In this document: piece by piece, positions 35,339 to 44,015 of the stretch
Numbering within the stretch: the first letter of the stretch is position 1
Layout of the letters: the number at the start of each line of letters is the position of its first letter
Source of the DNA: Tautonia marina
Lineage (GTDB): Bacteria > Planctomycetota > Planctomycetia > Isosphaerales > Isosphaeraceae
Reading direction: 5' to 3'
NCBI RefSeq assembly: GCF_009177065.1
Contig: NZ_WEZF01000012.1
Location: 124,001-188,000, forward strand
DNA length: 64,000 nt
Translations under genes and position numbers: made by a program
Notes under the pieces: model-generated
Database searches by the model: none
What the model was told of the DNA's origin: nothing
The model's input: the letters and a program-made list of their open reading frames with translations, nothing else

Positions 35339-36931
35339 TCAGGCTGGCTCAATTCCAGGCCGACCGGCCTCGATGACGAAGGACCCCTTTGTGACCGCCG
35401 GGGCACCAGGCTTGGTCACATCCTCCACGACCTGATAATCGCTCTTCCAGGATTCCGGGGTCACGGTGCATCGAACATAGCCGCGCTGGGCGTTGAAGAA
35501 CTGCACTCCAGGGTTCATGGCAAGCCGCTTTTCCAGATCTGGAATCGTCGCTCGCCCGTTGCCGCCGCTCGAGATCGAGGTGCACACGAACTCACTCGCC
35601 ACAATGGAGGCGTCCGGCTCACGGTCATCAACCCGGAGATCGTTGGCCCAGTTCGAGTGGATATCGCCGGTGAGAACGACCGGATTGGGAACCTTGCGAT
35701 CCTGCAGGAATCGCATCAGGGCCATCCGCTCGGAAGCCGCGCCGGGCCACTGGTCCATGGAGTAAACGATTTGGCCATCGTCGGTCGGGAAACCGACCAT
35801 GCCCATCATGACCTGCTGCGCCAGGACGTTCCAGGTTGAACTCGAATCGAGCAGCGAGGCCTGAAGCCAGCCGTACTGACGATCGCCCAGCAAGGAGTTG
35901 CGACGGTCGAGTGCCTCCTCGTTCAAGGGACTTCGCCGGTCGTCGTTCGGTTGGTCGGTTCGATACTGGCGCGTGTCGAGTACCTGGAAATTGGCGAGCC
36001 GCCCAAATGTGATGGTGCGATACAACTGCATGTCCGGCCCGTGTGGTAACGAACGACGACGCAGGGGCATCATCTCGTAATACGCCTGGTAGGCATTTGC
36101 CCGCCTCAGCAGGAAATCGACGGGATCCACATCGGGTTGTTCCGAGATGTCGGCAGCACAGTTATTGTCAAATTCATGGTCATCCCAGGTGACGACCCAG
36201 GGGCACGCCTGATGCATGGCTTGCAACATTGGGTCTGTCTTGTACTGCGCGTGACGGATTCGATAGTCCGCCAGCGTCTCCAGCTCCGGGCCCTCGTGCT
36301 TCCGGATCTGACCATCTCGTCCCGCGCCTTCGTAGATATAATCACCAAGGTGAAAAACGAGGTCGAGCTCGTCGTTCGCCATGTGCTCATACGCCGTGTA
36401 GAGCCCCGACTCATAATGCTGGCATGATGCAAAGGCAAACCGTAAGCGATCGGGCACGTCCATGAGCGCCGGCATTGTACGGGCCCGGCCGATCGAGCTT
36501 TCGGCATCACCCGCCCGGAAGCGGTACCAGTACCAACGGTCGGGCTTAAGCCCGTTCACTTCGACATGGACCGAATGGGCGAGTTGTGGCGTGGCCACGG
36601 TGGTGCCTTGCTGGACCACCTGCTGCATGGCCTCGTCGGTCGCGACCTCCCACTGAACTTCAATGAGGTCGGAAGGCATCCCACCGTCCGGTGTCAATGG
36701 ATCGGGAGCCAAGCGCGTCCAGAGGACCACTCCGGTCGGTTCGGGATCGCCCGAAGCCACGCCCAAGCTGAACGGGTCACGATCAAACGCAGGCCGTCGA
36801 AAAACTCGTCCCTCGGCTCGAGTTCCCAACAAGGGCACGGCGGCGAGGGCCGATGCGTAAGACAGGAAAAGCCGACGCGACACGCCGCCTTCGGATCGTG
36901 CAGCGTCCCGGAGGTGTCTCAAATCGAGCAT
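35339..36931 (-). CDS. phoD: PhoD-type alkaline phosphatase
   Basis: 530 residues from the ATG at 36931 (Met-Leu-Asp-Leu-Arg-His); the open frame goes further up without a start signal. A Tat leader (SRRLFLSYASALAAVPLLG) leads to the PhoD N-terminal domain (FSLGVASGDPEPTGVVLWTRL) and metallophosphatase domain with FAFASCQHYESG, HLGDYIYEG, WDDHEFDNN, and LTGDIHSNW motifs that bind the Fe/Ca centre. It is a periplasmic phosphodiesterase/phosphomonoesterase for phosphate scavenging. I see no Pho box upstream by eye. Confidence 0.95.
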   Translation of the reverse strand: MLDLRHLRDAARSEGGVSRRLFLSYASALAAVPLLGTRAEGRVFRRPAFDRDPFSLGVASGDPEPTGVVLWTRLAPDPLTPDGGMPSDLIEVQWEVATDEAMQQVVQQGTTVATPQLAHSVHVEVNGLKPDRWYWYRFRAGDAESSIGRARTMPALMDVPDRLRFAFASCQHYESGLYTAYEHMANDELDLVFHLGDYIYEGAGRDGQIRKHEGPELETLADYRIRHAQYKTDPMLQAMHQACPWVVTWDDHEFDNNCAADISEQPDVDPVDFLLRRANAYQAYYEMMPLRRRSLPHGPDMQLYRTITFGRLANFQVLDTRQYRTDQPNDDRRSPLNEEALDRRNSLLGDRQYGWLQASLLDSSSTWNVLAQQVMMGMVGFPTDDGQIVYSMDQWPGAASERMALMRFLQDRKVPNPVVLTGDIHSNWANDLRVDDREPDASIVASEFVCTSISSGGNGRATIPDLEKRLAMNPGVQFFNAQRGYVRCTVTPESWKSDYQVVEDVTKPGAPAVTKGSFVIEAGRPGIEPA

Positions 36932-37264
36932 GGCGGATTCCCGAGTTCTGAGATTGGATTGAGTCTTGGAACCGTTCGTTTGCATCCTCGATCGTGATGC
37001 AAGGTCGTCCAACGTGCGTACTTCCCAGGTTGGCTCCGGCCTCGTTCCGCGAGCAGGGACAAGGATACCGCAACTTATCGCTCCGGGCTCATGAAGTTTG
37101 AGCGAAGCTCGGCGTTCTTGGTCTGGCTTAGCCTCCCGAGACCGGCCTCTATCGGGTCGGTGAGGACTCACTTATGATGACAGCAATGCCTTGCCGTTCG
37201 ACAGACGCTCCGAACCGACTCAGGAGGAATCGGGGCTGGCACTCTCTCGAAGTGACAGAAACTC
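36932..37264. other. Divergent intergenic region, 333 bp
   Basis: It separates phoD (minus) from the methylcitrate cluster (plus), and should hold both promoters. No gene, repeat or convincing operator was seen. Confidence 0.4.
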
Positions 37265-38773
37265 ATGCAAGCGATTCGAGTTCGAGTTTATCCCTCAGCA
37301 CAGACCCCTGACCGTTCAGAGCAACTTGCCTGGAACCTCGCTCGGGTCGCGGCCAACACTCCTCCACCCGATCCGGACGTGGTGGATATGGTGATCAATC
37401 GCCTGATCGACAATGCCGGGGTTGCCTGTGCGGCCCTGGCTCGGAAACCCGTCATCACTGCTCGACAGCAAGCGATCGCCCACCCTCGCCCCCTGGGTGC
37501 GACCGTCTTTGGGCTTCCCCGAAATGCCCGCTACCATGCCGAGTGGGCCGCCTGGGCCAACGGCACCGCCGTCCGCGAACTGGACATGCACGACACATTT
37601 CTCGCGGCCGACTACGCACACCCCGCCGACTCAATCCCTCCACTTCTTGCCGTGGCGCAGCAATGCGACCGATCGGGGGCCGATCTGCTCCGAGGCATCG
37701 TGGCGAGTTATGAGGTTCACGTTGCCCTGGTGAAGGCGATTTGTCTCCACGAGCATAAGGTGGACCACATCGCCCATCTCGGGCCGGCGCAGGTTGCCGG
37801 AATCGGTGCGATGCTCGGCCTCGATTGCGAGGTGATCTACCAGGCCATCCAGCAAGTCGTTCACGTCTGCGTGACCTCTCGGCAGTCTCGGAAAGGGGAG
37901 ATTTCCTCCTGGAAGGCGTACGCTCCCGCTCACGCCGGGAAGCTCGCGATCGAGGCGGTCGATCGATGCATGAGAGGGGAAACCAGTCCATCGCCGATTT
38001 ACGAAGGTGAAGATAGTGTTATTGCCCGATTTCTGAACGGCCCGGACGCCGCTTATCTCGTTCATCTTCCCGACGATGACGAACCTCGCCGCGCCATCCT
38101 GGAAACCTACACCAAAGAACATTCGGCCGAGTATCAAGCTCAGGCCCTGATCGATCTTGCCTTTGATCTGAGGGATCGCATTCCCGACCTCGAAGCCATT
38201 GATTCGATTCGGATCTACACAAGCCATCATACCCACTACGTCATAGGGACCGGCTCAGGAGATCCTCAGAAGTTCGATCCCTCAGCGTCACGAGAGACGC
38301 TCGACCACAGCGTCATGTACATCTTCGCGGTTGCGCTCGAGGATGGCCGATGGCATCACGTGGAGAGTTATCGACCTGAGCGTGCCTCCCGGCCCGAAAC
38401 CGTCCGGCTCTGGCGGAAAATTGAGACCGTGGAAGATCCATTCTGGACGGCTCGATACCATGATCCCGACCCAGATCGTAAGGCGTTCGGAGGACGGGTC
38501 GAGATTCGGATGAAGGATGGTGAGGTCATCACCGAGCAACTGGAAGTCGCCCACGCTCACTCGCGGGGACTTCGGCCCTTCGCTCGTGACGGCTATCTGG
38601 ACAAGTTCCGACGTCTCACCCAGGCAATTGTTGATTCGGACGAATCCGAACGATTTCTTCGTGTCTGTTTCGAACTCGGAGATCTCGCCCCTGGTGATCT
38701 TGATCGTCTCTCGGTCGAGGTGCCCGCCGACCGCCTCGGGCCCCCCGGCACCTCAGCCAAGGGGATCTTCTGA
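37265..38773 (+). CDS. prpD: 2-methylcitrate dehydratase, MmgE/PrpD family
   Basis: 502 residues, near the usual 480. It dehydrates 2-methylcitrate to 2-methyl-cis-aconitate in propionate breakdown (cytosol). Family motifs visible are the [15 protein letters not shown] helix, the [28 protein letters not shown] core, [23 protein letters not shown], and [18 protein letters not shown]. Stop and next start overlap (TGATG), so prpD and prpB are coupled. The first 40 residues fit the family less well, but no better start is evident. Confidence 0.92.
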   Translation: MQAIRVRVYPSAQTPDRSEQLAWNLARVAANTPPPDPDVVDMVINRLIDNAGVACAALARKPVITARQQAIAHPRPLGATVFGLPRNARYHAEWAAWANGTAVRELDMHDTFLAADYAHPADSIPPLLAVAQQCDRSGADLLRGIVASYEVHVALVKAICLHEHKVDHIAHLGPAQVAGIGAMLGLDCEVIYQAIQQVVHVCVTSRQSRKGEISSWKAYAPAHAGKLAIEAVDRCMRGETSPSPIYEGEDSVIARFLNGPDAAYLVHLPDDDEPRRAILETYTKEHSAEYQAQALIDLAFDLRDRIPDLEAIDSIRIYTSHHTHYVIGTGSGDPQKFDPSASRETLDHSVMYIFAVALEDGRWHHVESYRPERASRPETVRLWRKIETVEDPFWTARYHDPDPDRKAFGGRVEIRMKDGEVITEQLEVAHAHSRGLRPFARDGYLDKFRRLTQAIVDSDESERFLRVCFELGDLAPGDLDRLSVEVPADRLGPPGTSAKGIF

Positions 38774-39675
38774 TGCTTCACGCCCATCAGACACCGTCTC
38801 AGAAACGGCAGACGCTCAGGCAAGCACTCTCCCGAGGCGATCTTCTTCGGTTTCCGGGAGCCTTCTCGCCACTGGTCGCCCTGATGATCGAGCGCCTTGG
38901 CTTCGAAGGGATCTATCTATCCGGCGCAGTGCTCGCGGCCGATCTCGGATTACCGGATATCGGTCTGACGACCCTGAGTGAGGTTTCCTCTCGCAGCCAT
39001 GCCATCGCTCGGATTACGAATCTTCCGGCAATCGTGGATATCGACACCGGTTTCGGCGAACCTCTTAACGCCGCACGAACCATTCAGGTGCTGGAGGATC
39101 TTGGGCTGTGCGGTTGCCATCTCGAGGATCAACGCAACCCGAAGCGTTGCGGTCACCTTGACCACAAACAACTCGTGACTCCCGAGGAGATGGTCCAAAA
39201 AATTCGAGCCGCCGCCGAGGCTCGTCGCGACCCCAATTTTCTCTTGATCGCTCGCACCGACTCCCGAGCCTCGGAGGGGATCGACGGTGCTATCGACCGA
39301 GCCCGACGCTATCTCGACGCCGGAGCCGATGCCATTTTCCCAGAAGCATTGCGGGATCGTAAGGAATTCGAGCAGTTCCGCAGCGCAATCAGCGCTCCCC
39401 TAATCGCAAACATGACCGAATTCGGAAAATCGGAACTTCTTGATACAGAAACCCTTGGCGAACTTGGCTACAATATTGTGCTGTATCCGGTGACCGCGCT
39501 CCGTCTGGCAATGTTTGCGGTCGAATCAGGGCTTCGTACAATCGCTGAGCACGGAACCCAACGCGAACTTTTTGATATGATGCAACCTCGCAACGATCTT
39601 TACGACCTGCTCGACTACGAATCGTACGCGACCTTTGATCGTGATCTCTTCAATTTTGCATCCCCTCAGGAATGA
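38773..39675 (+). CDS. prpB: 2-methylisocitrate lyase
   Basis: 300 residues. It cleaves 2-methylisocitrate to pyruvate and succinate. Isocitrate-lyase superfamily features: GAFSPLVALMIERLGFEGIYLSG at the start, Mg-binding DIDTGFGEP, HLEDQ, and the catalytic-loop KRCGHL that distinguishes PrpB from phosphonomutases, followed by IARTDSRASEG and NMTEFGKSEL. Its start overlaps the prpD stop. The prpC gene follows after 28 bp, completing the cluster. Confidence 0.95.
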   Translation: MLHAHQTPSQKRQTLRQALSRGDLLRFPGAFSPLVALMIERLGFEGIYLSGAVLAADLGLPDIGLTTLSEVSSRSHAIARITNLPAIVDIDTGFGEPLNAARTIQVLEDLGLCGCHLEDQRNPKRCGHLDHKQLVTPEEMVQKIRAAAEARRDPNFLLIARTDSRASEGIDGAIDRARRYLDAGADAIFPEALRDRKEFEQFRSAISAPLIANMTEFGKSELLDTETLGELGYNIVLYPVTALRLAMFAVESGLRTIAEHGTQRELFDMMQPRNDLYDLLDYESYATFDRDLFNFASPQE

Positions 39676-39703
39676 ACAGGTGGGCTGCTTTTCCGGAGAT
39701 GAT

Positions 39704-40843
39704 ATGAACGTCGATCCGTTCCGAGCAAAGAAGGGACTCGAAGGAGTCATCTTTGACGAGACAGCGATCTCGGAGGTGATTCCCGAACGACAAACCCTGC
39801 TTTATCGGGGTTATCCGGTTGCGGCACTCGCCGAGCACTGCCGTTTCGAGGAGGTCGCATACCTGCTCCTGCATGGCGAACTTCCTGACCAAACGAATCT
39901 CAAGGTGTTCACCGACTTCGAACGTCAGAACCGAGCGATTGACGACGGAACACTCGCGGTCTTGCAAGCAGCTCCGGTGGGCCATCACCCGATGGACTCG
40001 TTGCGAACCGCCGTGAGTTTTCTGAGCATGTCCGACCCGTTCTCGGGTCCCGAAGATCACGCAGGTTTGCTTCGAAAATCCAATCTGTTTGTTGCAAAGT
40101 TGCCCACGATCGTCGCGACCGATTACCGCATCCGGCAGGGGAAAACCCCAATCCCTCCCCACCCGGAACTGCCCGCGGCCGAGAATTTCTTCTGGATGTG
40201 CTTCGAGCAGGTTCCGAGTGCGGACCTGGTGAAGGCGTTCGACGCCTCCTTGACCCTTTATGCCGAGCACGGCTTCAACGCGTCGACCTTCACCGCTCGG
40301 GTTGTGGCCTCATCATTGTCCGATCTCGGCTCGGCGATTACTGCCGCCATCGGATCACTCAAGGGTCCGCTGCACGGTGGAGCCAATGAGGCCGTGATGG
40401 AGATGCTCACCGAGATTGAGACTCCGGACCGGGCACGCGACTGGGTTCTCAAGGCGCTCGCAGATCGTCGCAAAATCATGGGGTTTGGCCACCGCGTTTA
40501 CCGCCTGGGTGACTCTCGCGTTCCCACCATGAAGACCTACCGCGATCGTGTTGCTCAGGCCACGGGCGATTCGCGATGGATCGCCATCTCCGAGATCGTC
40601 GAGCAAACCGTTCGCGATCAGAAAGGCATACCCGCGAATCTCGATTTTCCGGCCGGACCGACCTACGCACTCCTCGGTTTCGACATTCCGATGTTTACAC
40701 CCATCTTTGCGATGGCCCGCGTGACCGGCTGGTGTGCCCATGTCATGGAACAACTCCCGGGGAATCGGATTGTTCGACCCTTGAGCGTGTACGTCGGTCC
40801 CCAGGAACGCCCAGTGGTCTCCCTGGACGATCGATCCGCCTGA
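39704..40843 (+). CDS. prpC: 2-methylcitrate synthase / citrate synthase
   Basis: 379 residues from the ATG at 39704 (GGAG 7 nt upstream). It condenses propionyl-CoA, probably also acetyl-CoA, with oxaloacetate. Catalytic signatures: GPLHGGANEAV (His), GFGHRVYR (His), and the Asp in LDFPAGPTYALLGFDIP. The small size and the first residues (KKGLEGVIFDETAIS) fit the PrpC/short citrate synthase class. It is third of prpD-prpB-prpC; no AcnD, PrpF or PrpR regulator is visible, so the PrpD enzyme presumably does the dehydration step. Confidence 0.92.
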   Translation: MNVDPFRAKKGLEGVIFDETAISEVIPERQTLLYRGYPVAALAEHCRFEEVAYLLLHGELPDQTNLKVFTDFERQNRAIDDGTLAVLQAAPVGHHPMDSLRTAVSFLSMSDPFSGPEDHAGLLRKSNLFVAKLPTIVATDYRIRQGKTPIPPHPELPAAENFFWMCFEQVPSADLVKAFDASLTLYAEHGFNASTFTARVVASSLSDLGSAITAAIGSLKGPLHGGANEAVMEMLTEIETPDRARDWVLKALADRRKIMGFGHRVYRLGDSRVPTMKTYRDRVAQATGDSRWIAISEIVEQTVRDQKGIPANLDFPAGPTYALLGFDIPMFTPIFAMARVTGWCAHVMEQLPGNRIVRPLSVYVGPQERPVVSLDDRSA

Positions 40844-40913
40844 TCCGAAGCCTGTCTCACCGAGTGTCGGCGTTTCTGATCTTTGTTCTCATACACGTTA
40901 GGATGATCATCCG

Positions 40914-42155
40914 ATGGACCACGACTCGACTCAATCGACCGACCGTCGTCAATTTCTCCAGGCAGGTGCATTCGCATCCGCCGCGGTTGTGGGCGCCGCC
41001 TCGGGAACTCGATCGCAGGAGGTCGCTCCCCCCGCAGAGGCAGCGTTCCCTCGACGCCCGCTCGGAAAGACAGGGGTCGAGGTCACCATGCTCAATCAAG
41101 GAGCCATTCGAGGACCGAGCTACGACCGACTCTTACGCTTCGCCTTTGCCAGCGGCATCCGCATGTTCGACACGGCTCGTGTTTATGGAACAGAAGGCAA
41201 CCTGAGACGATGGTTCGAACAAGCCCCTGAAGTGCGCAAGCAGATTTTCCTCGTCACCAAGGACACGCCACGTACTCCGAAAGATCTGATTGAGCAGCTC
41301 GACCGCCGGTTGGAGGCGCTCGGAACCGACTTCATCGATCTCTTCTTTATCCATGGACTGGGAGATGATCACTCGCTCGACGACGCCATCAACATGGTTT
41401 CAAGCCAGGAGTTTAAAGAAACCGCCGAAACGATCCGAAAGTCTGGGAAAGCGCGATTTGTCGGCTTTTCCACTCACCACAAGGACCGTCCGCAGATTCT
41501 CCAGGCAGCCGCCAAGGCGGGGCATGTCGATGCCATCATGTTGCAGTACCGTCCCTGGCTCGACAAGGATGCCCCACTCAACCGCGCGATCGACGCCTGC
41601 TGGGAGCAAGGAATCGGCCTGATCTCCATGAAGCAGATCGCCGGCCAGTTCTTCGGTGATGCTCCGCAAGGTAACATCCTGGATGACGTTGTTGAGCGCG
41701 TCCCGACCCTCAAGGAGCGCAACCTCACCCCGTTCCAGGGACTTCTTCATGCCATCTGGAGTGACGAACGGATCAGCAGTGTTTGCTGTTCCATGCGGAA
41801 TACCGAACAAATTCGCGAAAACGTTGATGCCGCCCAGCGTTTCGAACCCCTGGAAACTGCCGACCTCAACCGATTACGAGACGCCACCCTCGCTCATGGC
41901 CCGACCCTCTGCGCGAACTGCGACGGCCGATGCTCTCTTGCCGCCGGCACTCGTGCCGCCCTCGGCGATCTCACCCGCTTCCTTACCTATTCCCGGAACC
42001 TGGGCGATCGCACTGAGGCTCGCCGCCAGTACGCCCGCCTCTCTGCGGAGGCCCGAGACTGGTCCCACGCCGACCTCTCCGCCGCCCAGGCTGCCTGCCC
42101 GGAGCATCTCGACTTCGCCCGCCTGCTCCCCGAAATCGACCGGCACCTAACCTGA
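40914..42155 (+). CDS. Tat-exported aldo/keto reductase family protein
   Basis: 413 residues. A twin-arginine leader (DRRQFLQAGAFASAAVVGAAS) precedes an aldo/keto reductase barrel (about 45-320): PLGKTGVEV, MFDTARVYGTE (Asp/Tyr of the tetrad), LVTKDT (Lys), DLFFIHGLGD (His), and GIGLISMKQIAG. The C-terminal part has a CANCDGRC cluster near residue 338, like the ferredoxin-type tail of exported planctomycete AKRs. The substrate is unknown. It follows prpC by 70 bp but has a separate kind of role. No clear terminator directly follows on this strand. Confidence 0.9.
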   Translation: MDHDSTQSTDRRQFLQAGAFASAAVVGAASGTRSQEVAPPAEAAFPRRPLGKTGVEVTMLNQGAIRGPSYDRLLRFAFASGIRMFDTARVYGTEGNLRRWFEQAPEVRKQIFLVTKDTPRTPKDLIEQLDRRLEALGTDFIDLFFIHGLGDDHSLDDAINMVSSQEFKETAETIRKSGKARFVGFSTHHKDRPQILQAAAKAGHVDAIMLQYRPWLDKDAPLNRAIDACWEQGIGLISMKQIAGQFFGDAPQGNILDDVVERVPTLKERNLTPFQGLLHAIWSDERISSVCCSMRNTEQIRENVDAAQRFEPLETADLNRLRDATLAHGPTLCANCDGRCSLAAGTRAALGDLTRFLTYSRNLGDRTEARRQYARLSAEARDWSHADLSAAQAACPEHLDFARLLPEIDRHLT

Positions 42156-42271
42156 TTCCACTCCTGACTTAATTACAAGGGGAGTTCTCTGTTTCTCGCT
42201 GAAACCGTGCCTCCCCTTTCCTCTGCCTCACGATTCGATTTCAGAACCTTCTCAGGCTGTTCCCACCATGT

Positions 42272-42303
42272 AAAAAACCCGAGGTGAACGAATCACCTCG
42301 GGT
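42272..42303 (-). terminator. Intrinsic terminator downstream of tRNA-Cys
   Basis: An 11-bp perfect stem ACCCGAGGTGA/TCACCTCGGGT (42277-42303) is followed in the minus direction by six T (A run 42272-42277). It lies 34 bp past the tRNA 3' end and also closes the aldo/keto reductase gene on the other strand. Confidence 0.8.
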
Positions 42304-42336
42304 CCTCTCGCCAACAATCTCAAGATCTATTCAAAG

Positions 42337-42408
42337 AGGCGCCGCCCGGATTCGAACCGGGGAATAACGGATTTGCAATCCGCTGCCTTACCACTTGGCT
42401 ACGGCGCC
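42337..42408 (-). tRNA. tRNA-Cys, anticodon GCA
   Basis: On the minus strand the gene reads GGCGCCG at the 5' end and closes with CGGCGCC plus discriminator T. The anticodon loop TTGCAAA gives GCA. The D-arm AGCC…GGCA and T-arm GGTTCGAATCC are normal. CCA is not encoded. The U73 discriminator is the expected tRNA-Cys identity base. Confidence 0.95.
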
Positions 42409-42663
42409 TTCAAGGATCAGAATTCTAGGGTATCATCCTTCCGGCAGCAAGACCCTGGTACGATTGAAGTGGAAGGTTCTGACAGTTCTCCCTGGATCGG
42501 GGGATTGTTGTGCGGTTCGTATCGATTTTGGGTCAATGATGACCCGATTCCTCGATCGAGGAGAAGGCGCACTCAAGAGGACGATCAGAGGAGTGTTCCG
42601 AATGGGTTCGTTGTGGTGAGGTCGGTACAGGCAAGATCAGCCAGTGAGTCTCAGGAGGTCAGA

Positions 42664-43521
42664 TTGGGACAGTTCGGGACGGTGACGATTGTCGGAGTCG
42701 GTCTGATTGGGGGATCAATCGGACTGGCCCTCAAGAGCCGAGGCCTGGCGGATCGGGTGATCGGTCTGGGCCGTGACACAGAACGGCTCGACGAGGCAAA
42801 ACGGCTGGGAACGATTGACGAAGGGACGACCGAACTTCATGACGCTGTCGATCAGGCTGACATCGTCGTGGTTTGCACGCCGACCGACCGGATTGCGGAC
42901 GATGTCCGACGACTTGCGGCCGCAAGTCGTCCCGAGGTTCTGATTACGGACGCCGGCAGTACCAAGCGTCGGATTGTCGATGCCGTCGAGCGCGATGATC
43001 GAGCACGTCGTGTGTTTGTCGGAGCCCATCCCCTTGCGGGCTCGGAGCGTCGAGGGGCCGCCGCGTCGCGAGCCGACTTGCTCGACGGACGGGTCTGCGC
43101 CTTAACTCCCACGAATCGAACGCCTTCGGACCGGTTCAGCCGGGCCGAATCGTTCTGGTCGGCAATCGGTTGTCGAACCGTCACTCTCGACCCCGATGCC
43201 CACGACGAAGCCCTGGCCCGGACCAGTCACCTTCCTCATGTCGTTGCCGCGGCGTTGGCGCTAAGTATCCCGGCTGAGCATTTGTCACTGGCAGCAGGGG
43301 CCTATCGAGACGGAACTCGGGTGGCCGCATCGGACCCAGACCTCTGGGTCGCGATTTTTCTTGAGAATCCAGAACATCTTCGATCGGCCCTTGAGGACTT
43401 TCAAGAAACGCTCGATCGCTTCAAAGATGCCCTTCAACGTGGCGACCGAGACGAGCTCCGATCACTCTGGAGTGACGCGAAGGCACTGCGAGGGCGATTT
43501 GACCCTCCGCCTCGTCATTAA
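42664..43521 (+). CDS. tyrA: Prephenate dehydrogenase
   Basis: 285 residues from a TTG at 42664 with a perfect AGGAGGT 5 nt upstream; ATG/GTG codons further up lack such a site and would run through the tRNA. The NAD-binding fold begins IVGVGLIGGSIGLALKSRGL and later has GAHPLAGSERRG and ARTSHLPHVVAAAL, the TyrA signature with catalytic His residues. It makes 4-hydroxyphenylpyruvate for tyrosine. Length is normal for a monofunctional enzyme without an ACT domain. No other aromatic-pathway gene is adjacent. Confidence 0.93.
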   Translation: MGQFGTVTIVGVGLIGGSIGLALKSRGLADRVIGLGRDTERLDEAKRLGTIDEGTTELHDAVDQADIVVVCTPTDRIADDVRRLAAASRPEVLITDAGSTKRRIVDAVERDDRARRVFVGAHPLAGSERRGAAASRADLLDGRVCALTPTNRTPSDRFSRAESFWSAIGCRTVTLDPDAHDEALARTSHLPHVVAAALALSIPAEHLSLAAGAYRDGTRVAASDPDLWVAIFLENPEHLRSALEDFQETLDRFKDALQRGDRDELRSLWSDAKALRGRFDPPPRH

Positions 43522-44015
43522 CTCCAAGAAGGCTGGCCGGTTTGTTCAGGACTTCAAGACTCGTCCTCGCAGAATTCCCCAATCGCTTCAGGCGACATCG
43601 ATGAATGGCTCCGTCATTCATGCAGCGCTTCGACAGCTCGCCACGCATGGGCACGCGGATCAATTCTCAGAGCCGTACGGAGTTCGTCTCAAGCCGGGTG
43701 GCGAGTCCGGAGGTGGTTGCCGCCTTCGAAGAACGACACGGCGTCTTGCTGGTCGGGACACCGGGAGTTCGAGTACCCCGAGGTCTTGTCGCCACGATGA
43801 GGCGACTGCAGAAACGAGAGTCGCTCATCAGGAAGCGCGCGGACTTGGCAGGGCGTGAGTGGTCGTGCTACGATAACAACAATCATCTGGCAATCGAGCC
43901 AGCGGCTCGATCGCGCCGGCAATGAGTTCTGTGATGCAGTGTCCGACCCAGGTTCAACGGTCTCCGAAGTTGGTGACTTCAAGGGACCGGGATCAGTGGA
44001 GGATCACCAAGGATC
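43522..44015. other. Intergenic region with a doubtful small frame
   Basis: 494 bp between tyrA and the TPR gene. It contains only the doubtful frame at 43605-43925. No clear terminator or promoter was seen. Confidence 0.4.
43605..43925 (+). CDS. Small hypothetical protein, doubtful
   Basis: 106 residues, basic. The middle (SPEVVAAFEERHGVLLVGTPGVRVPRGLVATMRRLQKRE) has a protein-like amphipathic character, while both ends look random. No good ribosome-binding site precedes the ATGs at 43605 or 43620. It might be a planctomycete-specific small protein, but I cannot confirm that. Confidence 0.3.
   Translation: MAPSFMQRFDSSPRMGTRINSQSRTEFVSSRVASPEVVAAFEERHGVLLVGTPGVRVPRGLVATMRRLQKRESLIRKRADLAGREWSCYDNNNHLAIEPAARSRRQ

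Noticed and set aside
43605-43925. Small frame considered as a toxin-antitoxin or regulatory gene
   Set aside because: No family signature, no partner and no ribosome-binding site; kept only as a doubtful gene.
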